The notes: generated from the sequence alone by a model not told the origin. Positions 33,830-47,012 are shown, counted from the stretch's first letter. The stretch is 64,000 nt of DNA from Heterobilharzia americana (GCA_944470555.2 OX104130.1:57259491-57323490); one strand, 5' to 3'. Numbers and translations: made by a program.

Positions 33830-36800
33830 ATGACACAGCAACCACCCGTTTTAAGGATTGCTATCATTGGGTCTGGTGGGGTCGGCAAAAGTGCTCTAAC
33901 TCTCCAGTTTATGTACGACGAGGTAGTCGTCTCAAAATTGTCACTTTTCAATTCATTTAGTTTATTGAAGATTATGAACCTACTAAGGCTGATTCATATC
34001 GAAAAACAGAATATATAAATCGAGAAGAAGCACAATTTGATATTCTAGACACTGCAGGTAATCGGTCTATTTTAATTCGAATACTGAAATTTTGCTCATT
34101 TATTTCAAAATTTCTGGAAGTATCTTTCCTTAACTGCTGAATTTTATGATACGACATTGTTTCCCAGTTAGGGGAGACAAAGAGATGCGTTATGTATGTC
34201 TGAAATTACCTTAAATCCAAGATGTCTGTGAAACATTGCTGGCATGCAGGGACGGGGGGCAAGCAGAGGAGCTATGTTAAGGTCGGGAAAATTCGTCAAC
34301 ATTAACTCGAGACCTGGTTTTAGTGCCTAACAATCGAGGTTGTTACATATCACATCAGTACATCAAGGTAGAATGCATCAGAATAAAAAATGAAGAAGTA
34401 ATGAATAAAATAATCAAAAGTATTAAAAAGAGGCAGTGAAGTTAAATTAAACGGCGAAATTCGATACGATAGTTAAGATGAAGACAGTGTATGGATTCGT
34501 CTGCGCCACTAAGATTGACTCTGAGCCATATCACCTAGGGTCTCCAAGCCAAGCCTGGTGATAAAACTTCCACAACAAAATATCAGAGCTGTAAGAACGC
34601 CGAACTAGCAACATCTTCATCTTGAGCTATAAATCATTCCCGTCATTTCAGTAAGTTACTTTGGACAACTGGTTTATCTTCTATTTTTTTGTCGTCCATA
34701 AATGTTTACTGTATGTATTTCGTACTCTGTTCACTTGTGTCTTTCTTGCCTACCTCTTACTTCTCTAACTATTTCTTTTTAGAAAATAAACCATCAGTTT
34801 ACTTCTATACCTAGTTTTGCTTCGCTTCGTATATACGTCCTAAAACCAAGAATTAGAAAAGCAAAACAGAATGTTTGTTTAAAGCCTTACTTTAAAGTTA
34901 ATTATCAACATAACACTATCTATATTCATTGAAATTTTAATCATGGGATTAAACTTCTGGAGGCTATCGTCAAGGGAGGACCAATTATTTGAATTTAGAG
35001 TAAGGAATATATAAAACATACATGGAAGAAATCTTCAGAAATTTCCAGGAATGATTAGTCATTTGTTATCGTAATGCATAGTCTGAGTTCAATATGCATT
35101 TTCGATGATGAAAACTAATCTCTATTGTAAAACAGTGCTATCTTATTATTCATTCTTTGTTTGAGAAGTCATACATTTATTGATAGAAACTTAACTAACT
35201 ATTTCTTTATCTTTTTAGTTCAGATTATAGTTGTTTCACCTTAGTTATTTTTTGTGCACGAATGATTACTTCATTGCAATACTCTTTTGTGTTCGTATTC
35301 TGGTTCTCAAAATGCCACGATATTATTAGATATTTCAATCCTTTAGTTGCATTGACTTGGTTTGTACGATGATCATTCATTTCATCATAATAATTCAATC
35401 GCATCGAAGTCATCAGTTTAGTATGCAGTTGAACCACCAAGTCTATTGTGCAGTTAACTAAGGCAAACTTACACCCACTCAAATCACCGTTATATCACTT
35501 TTGAAGTTAATGTTTCGCGAAGTCTGTGTTCGTCGCTAACAAATATTCGTAAGAGCCTATCAAATAATGAACTAGATTCAATCATTATTCTGTGACATTG
35601 ATCATTATTTTTGCAATTGTCTTATTTGCTGACCTTTGCTAAACTAAAATTTGACATTTTGAAAAATAAACAGGTCAAGAGGATTATAATGGTATTCGAG
35701 ACTACTACTTTCGAAGTAGTGAAGGATTCTTACTCGTCTATTCTATTGATGATGAAGAGTCTCTACGTGCTCTGCCTACATTTTAGTAAGTGCATCGGTA
35801 TTTAATTAAATCCGTTCTCTGTTTTCTTGTTTGATTATTCAATTTGACTACTCTAATTAAAAACATTTAAAGTTTCTGAATGTTCTTCAAAATAGCAGAT
35901 GTTGGTTATCAACTATATTGTGTCATGTAAGCTAATATCATCCGATGTCGTATTAGAAATATGAGAAGTAAACCGAAACTATACCGAACAAGGATTAAGC
36001 GTATTTAAACGAGTAAAGTATTTCATGTACTATAAATTGTATCTCATATTACATTTTTCTTACGTAATGGTGACGTAGTATTGTTTACGGAAAACGTTTG
36101 GAGCACAATTTATTATTGCTCATAGTCATGTTCAAGTGTCAAGTTATTAAGATTGTAAGGGAAGTACATGATCACTTATTACTTTCCTCTAAATGGGCAC
36201 TTAATTTTTTCATACCCTTTCTTTGACTGATATAGTCCACTTCCCAACCGTTCAGTAAAAATTAAATTTAAGTACTTAGATTCATTTGGGAATGTGAAAA
36301 TCTTATCGTTCAATTGTGTTCATCGATTCTCCCTTTTCTGGAATCCAGACTGCGGCTTCACTAAAATGTTGTTTATTCGTCGCTTTTATTGCTTGCTTTT
36401 TTCTGTTCGTTTTTGTGTGGGCTTTTATCTTGGTATTCAACAATTTCTTTTGCTTCTCAAGAGTACTGTAATTATTTGTGTACTACAGAGTTGTAGGCTT
36501 CTGTTTCAGTTTCGCAGCAAGTTTTCAGGTTCATCTGATTTTCCCAGCTTCTACATGTGTAACTTACTCAACAATTTCAATACCTATAAATTAAGAACAA
36601 TTACGTTCTTTTAAAGATTAGTTGTTGACTACCACTAGTCTTTTCAGTTAGATTCTATGGCAACATCGCTGATCGCATTGTCAGGGATTGGGAAGGTAAA
36701 ATTGACTACTCGCAATTGTTTCTGTAAGGGAATCGAAGTTTCAATCTGAAGAAAGTGGAGACACAGCCAACCTACTGGACACAAGATCAGACCAAGAAGG

Positions 36801-38615
36801 GGAGCAGATGTAGGTTCACACCACTCACTATCTACTGCAAGGAATCTAACTTCAAAATCAAGTTGAAAGTCTTCAAAGAAATTGGTAATAGACCACAGTT
36901 CAAGTTGAACACCCAGAACAGAAACTGAAAGACGAAACCACATCAGCCAGTCACCAGGACAAAATGGGAGATACTGAGCAACATCTCTGAGGAAACCTGC
37001 ATGGAAGAACACTGGAACTCTGAAAACGATGTGGAAGGAAACCTGCATAACCATGTTAGGAAGGAAGAAGAAGCAAGACGAGATAAGAAATGGATGTGAA
37101 CGGACACATGGAAGCTGATGAAGCAGGGAGAGGAAAATGGTGAAGCAGAAGGTGAACCAGTGCAGTGCAGAGATGAACAAGAAAAAGAAGAACTGAGTAT
37201 AACGTATAAAATACTGAGCAAAAAAGCAAAGAAGAGTGCGCTCAAGGACAAAAGACACTTTTACGACACATTGGCAAGTGAAGCAGAACAGTCTGTAGGC
37301 CGGTAAGAGAGACCTGACAACACTATGTCGAGTAACCAGGTTACTATCTGGTAGGGAAAAGATCAACGCAGACGAAACTGATGAGAGATAGTGAAGGAAA
37401 GCTAGTTACTAAAGAGGAGAAAGGAAGGAAACGATGGGCTGACCACTTCATAAAACTCTTGAATCGACCACCACCACCACTACTGCAGTAGATTTCGAAG
37501 GAAGAGAGAAACGAAAGGTACATGTCCATTGATTGGAAGAAGGGCTACCTTGTCAAACTCCCAAAGAAGGGAGACCTAAGTCTTTGCAACAGCTAGGGCG
37601 GAATCATGCTCCACCCCTCTTGGCCCTAATGAAAATATTAAGCCATATCATCCTGGAAGAAGAGGAAAAAGAAGATTTGGATTTCGTCGATGATGATTCA
37701 TGTCTAATGTCGCACAAGCTCAAAGAACTACAGACAAAAACCAACAAGTTGACAGAATCGGTGGGGTAGCGAAGATGGGACACTATTCAAGCGAACGTAG
37801 AGAAGACAGAAGTGATGAAGATACCCAACCAACAACAACAAGCACCAATCACCATCAACGGAAGAAACCCTAAAGAAGTAGTCTCTTTCACCTACCCAAG
37901 CAAGACAGCATCGTCTCAAATACAGGCAGTGGTGGCACATGCACAGATGAGGATGTCAAAGCCAGAATCGGAAAGACAGCAAGACAGGCCTTGATTAATC
38001 TGAGATGAGTGTGGAGATCTACTGCACTTAACTGTACTGCACTGCACTGCACTCAGCATAAAGCGTGTGTGAACAAGATCCGGATTTTCAACACTAATGT
38101 CAGTCAGTGCTTCTGTATGTGATGGTTGAGAGAGTTGGTGGCGCGTTACGAAAAGCATTTGGAACAAACTACAGAAATGCGTGATCAACAGCTGCTACGT
38201 ACACTCCGTCACTCGATACTGAAAATGAGATGAGATGGCGAGAATAATAAGAACAAGCAAGGAGGAACTCTAACTGACTGACTGGCTGGCTGGCACCGAA
38301 CCAACGAAGGAAGAACATATTGCCCAACAAATATGCAGAAGGAAGTGGAGATGGATTGGATTGGATTGTATCGGGCATACACTGAGAAGGGTGATTTGGG
38401 TTATCACATTTTAGGCCAGGTCGTCGATTGGAATGCAAAGGGGAAACGACGAGTTGGGTGTCCGAGGTGATGGTGACATGGAGGAGATGGTGTTTGTAAG
38501 AAATGGAAGGTTGTGGGGAGTCATGGAGTCAGGTTGAATAGACTGCAGAGAAGAGAGTGAAGTGGAGACGTGATGCTGAAGCCCTATATTCCACTAGGAA
38601 CTCAAGGGACAAGTA

Positions 38616-38659
<44 letters not shown>

Positions 38660-41544
38660 TAAGGGAATCGAAGATACCATGCGTCAGTTCAGCAGGTGTG
38701 TTCATGTACGGAAATTCCATTGGGAGATGGAATCGTATTCTTAAATACTGCTGATTATATCTTGGTCTAATTCGATTCTTAATCCTACCTGGCTAATTAA
38801 CGGTCGACACTTATCCCAAGTGACCATAGGTCGTTTCTCGAAGTCCTGATAATTGAAGTGTGATAGTGGCCTAATAATTAAACAGAATACTTCACAACCA
38901 TGATATTTCTTTTCTTCTACTCTAAAACAGTGGTTCCAATTTCACTTCTCTCATCTTTTTAAATTTCTATGCTAAATTTGACCTGAGTCAAATGTACAAG
39001 TAGAAAAGCATGTCCATATGTTTAGGTGGTCACCTAAAAAGGTGAGAGAAACTGAAAAGGGGATAGCTAGGGATATTCTTGATAATTTTTGATAATTTAC
39101 TTCAGAACGCCTAATCTCTCAACCTGGGATAATTCTACTCTAACAGATCGTCTATGGTAGAGATGTTATATCTGTGATCAAATTGAATTAAGTAGACAGA
39201 GATTTAAGAAATACGAAGTTGTGAAATTATTCTAATCGTCACCATGAGGCAAAGTACTCAAGGTAAACCGATAAACTTAAGATTATGATTTTCGTTATTC
39301 ACCTCCGAATAGAGCATATATGCAAATGACAGAAAGCCAATGAAATTCTCTGTGAAGTCAATGTAAAAGAAGGATGAGTGGATCAGTAAAGCTAAATATT
39401 TTAAGATCAATTTAACAGTAACCAGAATTTGTCGTGATAAGTTCTATCTCGATTTCAAAGTCATGAACAAAAAAACGAAGGGAAGCTACATGAAACCAGC
39501 CTGAGAATAACAGAGATCTCGAGATTATGAAAGAGTTCTACTTCATCAGGCGTATAACTGAAGAGTTTAGACTCCATTTTATTCATCACTGCCTCGGAAA
39601 CCAAAAAGTATCATTTAGTCTTTAAGTAGCAAATGTAATTTATCGTCGAAGACACGAGCGTTTAAGTTTCTGTCATATATTGTGTAAAAATGTTTGTAAA
39701 AGTAAATATTTAACATATATACAGAGAGAGAAGCTTTTTTCCCTGCAGTAATAGGCCAGATAATCACCTTTTTATAATTGTACAAGCGCAATCAAGTACC
39801 AGTATACAATGAAAGCAGCTGTTATTATTTTGTTACTTATTTTGAGTTATCCAGTTAGTTACCGTTCATTGCTGACATGACCACCTCAATTGTGACTCAC
39901 ATTCAGATAAATGAACTCGTACATTAACCATTGAAGTGTATGCATTATTGTATATTTTATAATCCATGTTTTTCGTATTTCTTAGTGAACAGATAGTTCG
40001 CATTAAAAACTGTGAACAACCACCAATGCTAATTGTTGCCAATAAATATGATCTAAAAGGTTCTATTCAAAAGGATTATACAGTTGAAGGTATGCACTAT
40101 GCACAATGTTGGGGTGTGCCTTTTGTGGAGACATCAGCAAAGACGTGTTACAATGTTGAAAAGGTAAATTGTCTTACGCGGTTTCTTAAAATCCTAAGTA
40201 ACATTACTATTTATTGATATACTTGAAATTCCTCTTTGTTTTATTAGATCGGATCGTTCGACCTGTATTAGCATATGGGCTCCTATGCGGATGCCTCGAT
40301 ATTGCCTCAATGTTAATTATGGTAATTTGGTTAGTTGTAGCTAGCAGGGGAATCTAGAACGTGCGTTCCGTCCTTTTTGGGACTGGTCAACTGGATGTGC
40401 CTGTGCCCCAGTGAGTGATGTTTTTCCCACCGAGACTCCAACCTCGTACCCATCGCTTCAAACGCCAAGACGTTATCCACTATGCTACGGAGGCACGATA
40501 GCTACTTCTTGTACAACGGGTATTAGTTATTACTATTTATTAATATACTTGTAATTCTCCGTTGTTTTATGGGATCGAATTGTTCGACCTCTATTGGCAT
40601 ATGGGTTCCTGTGCTGACGAGTCCTGAATAGGACGGAACGCGCGTCCTGCATTCTTCTGCTAGCCTTAACCAAGCAAATCACCATATTTCTGTATCAGTT
40701 AAAAGTACTCCGCATAAATGTATGCACTATCTTTTTTAATCTGTAATGATCTGTGTTTAGTGTACTTTACATTTTCTCCATAACATCCTTAATTGTCTCT
40801 TTTAGCCAACAGTATGTTCTGCAAGTGGCAATTGTTCATGTATGATTTAAGTAGAGGTCGTGTTTGGAAATAAAAATATTACCTCTGGATTCTAGTCATC
40901 AAATGCCCTTTCTTATTGTTTTTCTCATCAGGTTTTTCTTAATTATTTCCTACTACAATTGTTGTTATCATCGTCTTCACTATGTTGTTTTCCTCCTTCT
41001 TGATTTCTGTTCCCCTTGAGCTGATGAAATTTGATAACGTGAACTGATACATAGTCATACTAGATCATACCTTGCTTTTACTTGACTATTGTTATACCTA
41101 AATCACAACTTCATCTAAATGTAAACGGGCTCGCGTATATGACTAACCTTTTATGTGATTCTGACTTGCACCTATCCGCAATTCAAACAATTAATTAGTC
41201 ACTTACATCTCGCTGCAACCGATAGAACAAAAGTTAGGGGATCGCTATCTTAATAATCACTGTTTGGCTCAGTTATATGTGATAAGTTACGAAGCCGAAA
41301 TGTACAATAAGTCACATATCGTAAATTAGTCATTTCTTTTCAAGAAAATCAAATGACACTTTTAAATTATTGATTTTAAAACGGTTTTTACTAGGGATTA
41401 ATACAATACAGGGAATTATTATAAACTAAGGAGCTCTAGACCGCTGTTGAAACTGATTATCGTCCCATCGCCTCCCAAAAGTTGTTCGTTCACATGATGA
41501 GGTACCATTCTTCAACGTTCATTAATGCAATCACGAATAAGGAG

Positions 41545-41606
<62 letters not shown>

Positions 41607-42225
41607 TCTAGTACACGGTGTAATGAATTGAGTTACATTACTTTATGTTGTTCTGAGAAAGACTGAAGTGTGCGTTGTGTAATGGATTGTCGAATTTCAA
41701 CATCCCATTTATCCGTTTCCCATATTGGGTGTTTTCACTGTTTTCTCTGATTGTTGATTCTCCTCATTTGTGATGCCAAAATACAAGCTAATAAACATAG
41801 AGTCCTACACACTAGTTCATTTCATTACATCTTGAAAGAATTTAGAAGGAAAGCAAAATTAATGTGATGAAATGGCGATACACAGATGTACTGATGATTT
41901 TGGTGAATTTACATACATCCATTAAAATAAATCTTGAACCACATCACCTAACATCTCTGGACGCCGATTTTCAGTGTCTCTTGTATACTAATTAGGAAGT
42001 CTACACATATTATTAGAGAAGTTGCATGTTGAACTGCTAATTTCCATATTGTTTTAATTAATCCTTAAATACAATAATTTCCTAACCAAGCTTTCTCTGT
42101 CACCTTTTACCTTTTAGGTATTTATGGAAATCGGTCGTAAAGTTCGTCAGTCTCAGTTGGCTAGTATACAATATCCGAAACAGGTTCAAAAACATAAGCG
42201 GAGGAAAAGGTGTACAATATTGTAA
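33830..42225 (+). CDS. ral: Ral-type small GTPase, five coding exons, 195 aa
   Basis: Exons: 33830-33922, 33961-34057, 35674-35785, 39986-40163, 42118-42225. All introns are GT-AG; lengths are 38, 1616, 4200 and 1954 bp. Motifs: P-loop GSGGVGKS (residues 14-21); effector loop [13 protein letters not shown] (34-46), the signature that separates Ral from Ras and Rap; DTAGQEDY (61-68) with the catalytic Gln65; NKYD (120-123); ETSAK (149-153); a polybasic tail KHKRRKR (185-191) and CTIL (192-195), a CaaX box whose final Leu predicts geranylgeranylation. Ral proteins switch between GDP and GTP at membranes and act through exocyst and RalBP1. Length is slightly below the usual 200-206 aa. Substitutions against typical Ral include Asn69-Gly70 for Ala-Ala and Tyr101 for Arg at the exon 3/4 junction. 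LINE, SINE and microsatellite sequence lies in introns 2-4. No lesion is seen. Calling RalA or RalB is not justified. Confidence 0.92.
34160..34560 (-). mobile_element. Family B 3' fragment in Ral intron 2
   Basis: The + strand run GTTAAGATGAAGACAGTG through CTGCGCCACT to GAGCCATATCACCTAGGG (about 34465-34545) matches the 3' coding and untranslated end of family B copy 1 at 15328-15396, in the same minus orientation. The adjoining 34300-34460 matches its 3' untranslated part weakly. Sequence at 34160-34300 is unassigned. Confidence 0.6.
36739..38659 (+). mobile_element. Defective family A-derived copy in Ral intron 3
   Basis: Plus-strand family A copy that is 5'-truncated in the endonuclease (ISISRKW region, about 36740-36780). 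It keeps a linker piece near 37200-37300 ([17 protein letters not shown]), an RT piece [13 protein letters not shown] in a shifted frame near 37545, then jumps to the catalytic region ([20 protein letters not shown] near 37670-37720, FADD changed to FVDD), and ends in a long AAT tail (38617-38659). A perfect 14-bp target duplication TAAGGGAATCGAAG flanks it (36725-36738 and 38660-38673). It shares lesions with the copies at 47.0 and 55.1 kb. Confidence 0.85.
38617..38659 (+). repeat. AAT/ATA microsatellite, LINE tail
   Basis: About 14 uninterrupted ATA units form the 3' tail of the family A copy in Ral intron 3. Confidence 0.9.
40365..40412 (-). ncRNA. Degenerate hammerhead relic
   Basis: Minus strand UUGACCA stands where CUGANGA is expected and GGAA where GAAA is expected. 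Helix II (GUCC with GGAC) persists. At least three core changes predict no activity. Confidence 0.55.
40608..40655 (+). ncRNA. Hammerhead ribozyme with one core change
   Basis: CUGACGA at 40614-40620, helix II GUCCU with AGGAC, then GGAAC instead of GAAAC (40635-40639), then CGCGUC with the GUC triplet ending at 40646. The A to G change in the GAAA box should abolish or strongly reduce cleavage. Confidence 0.65.
41547..41604. repeat. (AT)29 microsatellite in Ral intron 4
   Basis: A 58-bp uninterrupted AT dinucleotide run. Confidence 0.97.
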
Positions 42226-42714
42226 GAGTTACAAATACCTGTATATCCTCTAAACATAATGCTTGCAGTCTTTCTTTTGTTGCTTTTTGTGCATAATAAA
42301 TCAACAGCCAGACTTCTACATTTGTAGAAAAACAATAGGCACCTTTCTTCAAATGAAAAGTAAACGAAGATACCTGAAATACACATGATTCGTCTGCCAT
42401 CTGATATGATATTTCTTCACTTTATCAATTAATTGAATTGTCTTTATGATTCCGTTTCAGTTGCATATAATTTCTTCTATTCTTTTATGTTCTTCATGTT
42501 CTGTATGTATACGGTGCAAGTATGTAAGATATCACTTTTATATGGTTGTGCTAATTTGGGGGAGGAACATTGCTCATATAATTTAGTTAAAATATTGTGT
42601 AATTATCACCCGAACATCCGGTGTTGAAGCTTTCTTCTATTATTTATTTATTTATGCCTTTCAAATGATTGACATCTGCGTCGAATTAACGAAATTCTGT
42701 ATACGCACTTACAC
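42226..42714 (+). other. Probable 3' flank of the Ral gene
   Basis: AT-rich sequence directly after the Ral stop codon. It likely includes the 3' untranslated region. A canonical AATAAA is not obvious close to the stop, so the end of the transcript cannot be fixed. Confidence 0.35.
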
Positions 42715-43776
42715 CGACAAGTAAGAATGAATGAGTACGAAAATAGGGAGGATTGTGAAAAGCAACTTTCAAAAATACTGAAAGTATAATAGAAATAAGA
42801 AATAACACACAGAAACATAATGCTGATTAGTTATCGAAACAAATAAGTTGTTGCTACGGTGATCGATTTAAAAGCTCAACAGAACGACAAAAGAATGAAG
42901 TGACCCATCTAAGCGAAAATATCTCTAATGTACACACACATATGAATGTACAGATACGGAATAACTTAGATATGCGTGCGCGTGTTTGTCTGTGTATACA
43001 CGTTTCAGAGGGATATGCGGACATGTGGATTCATAGCATGTATAGGTCTTGCATGAAGAACAAAGTAAATCAACAGGAGAAGCATAACAGAAACGGCGAA
43101 ATAGGAAGGCGAAGAGAGGTCAAATCGCAAAAAGCAACCGAATTACACATGTTTGAATTAGTGTCTGAATGTGAACCTTCTAAATGATGAAGATAAATTT
43201 GTAGAGAACAAAATCATCCAGTAGCAAAGAAGAAAAAGGTGGATTATTATCTATGGCGGGTTATTGCTACTGGATGATTTTGTTCTCTACAAATTTATCT
43301 TCATCATTTAGAAGGTTCACATTCAGACACTAATTCAAACATGTGTAATTCGGTTGCTTTTTGCGATTTGACCTCTCTTCGCCTTCCTATTTCGCCGTTT
43401 CTGTTATGCTTCTCCTGTTGATTTACTTTGTTCTTCATGCAAGACCTATACATGCTATGAATCCACATGTCCGCATATCCCTCTGAAACGTGTATACACA
43501 GACAAACACGCGCACGCATATCTAAGTTATTCCGTATCTGTACATTCATATGTGTGTGTACATTAGAGATATTTTCGCCTAGATGGGTCACTTCATTCTT
43601 TTGTCGTTCTGTTGAGCTTTTAAATCGATCACCGTAGCAACAACTTATTTGTTTCGATAACTAATCAGCATTATGTTTCTGTGTGTTATTTCTTATTTCT
43701 ATTATACTTTCAGTATTTTTGAAAGTTGCTTTTCACAATCCTCCCTATTTTCGTACTCATTCATTCTTACTTGTCG
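42715..43776. repeat. Near-perfect palindrome: two 512-bp arms, 38-bp spacer
   Basis: 42715-43226 is the reverse complement of 43265-43776. I compared the arms by eye and found one difference, near 42910-42920 against 43571-43582 (CTAAGCG versus CTAGGCG), which is also visible as Ser against Gly in the mirrored 95-codon frames 42900-43187 (+) and 43304-43591 (-). The spacer is 43227-43264. Outside the arms similarity ends at once. There is no transposase, no recognisable target duplication and no link to families A or B. Transcription would give a hairpin RNA of about 500 bp. Confidence 0.93.
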
Positions 43777-46700
43777 TTTTGTTATTTTTCAGTTGGTGTT
43801 ATACTTGTCTCTTGTTTGTTTGTTTGTTTTGTTTGACTGTTTAAAGCGATGAAAGTCGATGATCAGTTCCCTTTGTTTGAACTTTTAAGTTTTCAGTTTT
43901 CTTTGTTTTTATTTCACAGTTTATATACATACTCTGTGCTATCAGTTTTTCACAACACTTGTATGTTTGACGTATGCAAACACACGAAGAACAATGTTTT
44001 TAAGAATGCAAATACTGAAAAAGTTCACTAATGTTGCTTTCTTTCCCTATCTATTCTTGTCCTATTTTGTCAATATGTAAACAACTGTCATATTGCTTAC
44101 TGTTCATATGTGCTATCGATAATATAATTAGGTCAATGGATCCTCCACACTATTTTGTTACTGTTTGTATCTATTTAAAGTGACGAACCTTTTTATTTCT
44201 CAGTATGAATATGAGATATTCCGTATACGTTACGAAATCACTGAGTTCACCCGTTGCGGTATTAAACACTACTGCGATATCACATACCAACCTGCTGCCA
44301 TGCATTAGTGAGTGGGTTGAATGAAATCTAAAAATTCCAAAACGCAGACATACTGTCAGTCTGTTACATCACTGACCAGTGATTTCAACTGTTTAAGGAA
44401 GTTGGGGTTTCGTAATGGATATTCCTTAAAGTGTGAGCAACTACCGGTTAGATCGCATAGGTGATATATACCTCAAAGTAGATGTTGATGGGCGTTTACA
44501 ATAATGGTAACCAATGTAGGTGTCAAGTTCTAAGTGCTGGTACAAATGATTCTGCTACTTGAACATTACGTATCTTATTTAAAGTTTTTCTAGTGCTGAC
44601 AGTATTTCGTTTGATCAAAATGAAACTAATTTATAGGATGAAAGTCATCCCACATTCCCCTTGCTCGTATTTCCGATTTGTATTCACTTATCAAAAGAAT
44701 ATGTGACCAATTATTTTAGTAGGAATTGTTTCATTACGTGTGTACATCGATGAATTGAATATCACGACACCTAAAATAGATAGTTCTATGTACAGTCTGT
44801 GTTAAAAAAGGGTCATTTTTCTCCAGTTGTTGTATGAACACTTAAGTTGTCATTCAGTAGCACGACTCATACAGCACAAACACTTTAAAAAAACATTTTG
44901 TTGACTGGAAACCTACATACAGGCAAGGAAAGATTAGAATACTATTTTATTCCCACCTATCAAAGTTGTCAGAAGATAGCCAGTAGCTAAAAGGCCTTGA
45001 TCCCTTCTCGCCTTTAGTGTCCCATTCCTTAGATGCTGACATCGCATCTCTAAAGTGTTTCCAGACTGAAGACTTTCTAGTTCAGAAATTCGCTCACAAT
45101 AGTCCACTGAAGTATTAAATGTTCTAAACGGACGGTGTACATTATTTATAAGATGTCCAGAAGTTCACTTGAGCACTTATTTTTCGCAGTCACCTATCGG
45201 CAATGCTCTTAAGATTCATATCCATTAGTTACAAAGCATACTGTAACTTAGTATAAAATAATGATCATGAAGAATACTTCACAAAGTCAGTAATTATGAA
45301 AACGATTTTGAGAGATTTAACGGCATTAGACTTTTTCAGATTGTAAACTTTGCACGTTTACTCATTAACGAAACCCTTTGCTAAAATCGTTTGAATTAAT
45401 CAGTGAATTAATGTTAAGATTCTGACGAACTTCCTCCTAATTGGCGGATATGCAGCAAGAGTATTTGTTGACTGCCAGTTGTGCATCTGGATCATAAGGA
45501 GAGCTTCAGAACTGAAAAATTGTCAAACCCAAAGGCCACCTGGGTCATTTGAAATACTTTAGCTTGGCTTTGCAACAGATCTGTTAGTTATTGAGCTAAT
45601 TTAGCACTATCCGGTCTAAAACAGCGGTTGGAAGATTACTGAAACAAGGGATCTGAGTACTTTCTAAAAAATACTCTGCAACAGGACATTCTTCAGTTGC
45701 CTATACTTCTTGAAGACCAGTTAAACACTGTTAACGCCAACTAACTGTGATAGAAACTGTAGTGATCCCTTTGCTAATTCACATTTTTGACTTATGATCA
45801 TTATGCCATATTCACATAGTAGTTTGGAAATTGTTTGAAACCACGATGAGTGCACTATGTTCGCTACTACTAACTACTCTATGTATGCAATAATGGAAAA
45901 CAAACCGTGGAGTACTCGATCTGTAACTATAAGATGAGGACATCAGTTGTCAGTTCAAATTATCTGGAGTCGTTAGTGACTTCAGTTTTAGGAATATCAT
46001 TAGGTTCAACCTCAGTCAAATGATACTTTCACAGGAGATTAGTTCTGGAGATAATGACTTTTATCAATTAGTCCGCAATATGAAGAATGTGTTGAATCGG
46101 GTATTTATGCGCAAATATCTGCTAGTTCAACAATATGTGGTCACCGTATGGTTGTATTTCACTGAATATATTTTTGGGAATCGCTTGTAGGAGTGTTAAT
46201 CTTGTGCTGTTTGTTGGAATGGCGTATAACTCCAAGCTTCAAAAGCCCACAAGATTCCTGCTAAGTTTCGCTATCTAGTTGATTAGATTTTGATTCGACT
46301 GATTTCAAATTTTTCGCATAGTTAGACTGCATGAGTTTAAGAAACTTTTGTAGTCGGGTATCATGTGTAGAAGTCCTGGCTGTTTGCGATGCTACCAAAA
46401 TAGAATGCTCACGATTAAGCTAATTGTTTGATGACGAGTTCAGTCGACTGACAGCTCAATGCTGGAGAAATTCCACCCCAATAATTGGTAATTGAGTATC
46501 AGTAATGGCAAATTGTAAGTGAATCTGCATGTAAAAGCCAAAATTCCTAGTTTAAGCTCCATTCATCTTCGATGTTTTTGCTGCTGGGTTGGTATGATGT
46601 TTTACGGTAGGACCACCTAATTTGACATCAGTATCACTAAAAATCTCAACACTGGTATCTTATTCGCCAAACGAAACAGACAACTGTGTGTTGCATTCAT

Positions 46701-46990
46701 ACTGGTGACAGCAGTCGTCACTGACCTTTCAGTTTCCTGAGTCATTGAGTGACTTCAAGTCACGCATTGAAAGACCAAGTCGTGCTCTCTTACCGAGTTT
46801 TGGATATTGCAAGCACACATTACTTCTTGGCTTCTGGCTTTTTCACGTTTACGGGATCTGATTCTTACTTGCTTCTATGGCCGTTTCTCTAACTGCATTT
46901 CCATTAGTTTTCTCAGAAAATGAATCTGTTTACCCTGATGGTTTCTTCTTGGCTCAGCAGCACGTTCGACCTGTCTTGGCAACCTTTCAG
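43777..46990. other. Intergenic, no recognisable gene
   Basis: AT-rich sequence. The longest frame (43849-44031, 60 codons) has no motif, and no family A or B similarity was found by eye. Confidence 0.45.
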
Positions 46991-47012
46991 TTTTGACCAA
47001 CCTATTCGCTAC

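Larger units (their letters stand above)
40205..40680. mobile_element. Paired tRNA-like/hammerhead SINE units in Ral intron 4
   Basis: On the minus strand, GTAGCATAGTGGATAACG (40475-40492) resembles an A box and GGTACGAGGTTGGAGTCTC (40433-40451) a B box, followed by a hammerhead relic at 40365-40412. A flanking stretch ATTACTATTTATT...ATACTTG...TTCGACCT...GGCATATGGG occurs at about 40202-40275 and again, diverged, at 40528-40606, a spacing of about 326 bp. After the second copy a plus-strand hammerhead relic occurs (40608-40655). So two ribozyme-bearing parts face opposite ways within a partly duplicated unit. Confidence 0.65.

Noticed and set aside
33923..34018. Reading through the first Ral intron (62-codon frame VVVSKLSLF...)
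   Set aside because: A 38-bp GT-AG intron removes this stretch and restores the conserved [17 protein letters not shown] sequence.
36644..37366. 240-codon minus-strand frame rich in Phe, Ser and Cys, looking membrane-like
   Set aside because: It is the antisense of a family A LINE copy. The same antisense frames appear opposite every family A copy (6862-7308, 24605-25027, 63560-63896).
42900..43591. Two identical-looking 95-codon frames on opposite strands
   Set aside because: They are mirror images created by the palindrome. There is no motif, splice context or codon pattern supporting a gene.
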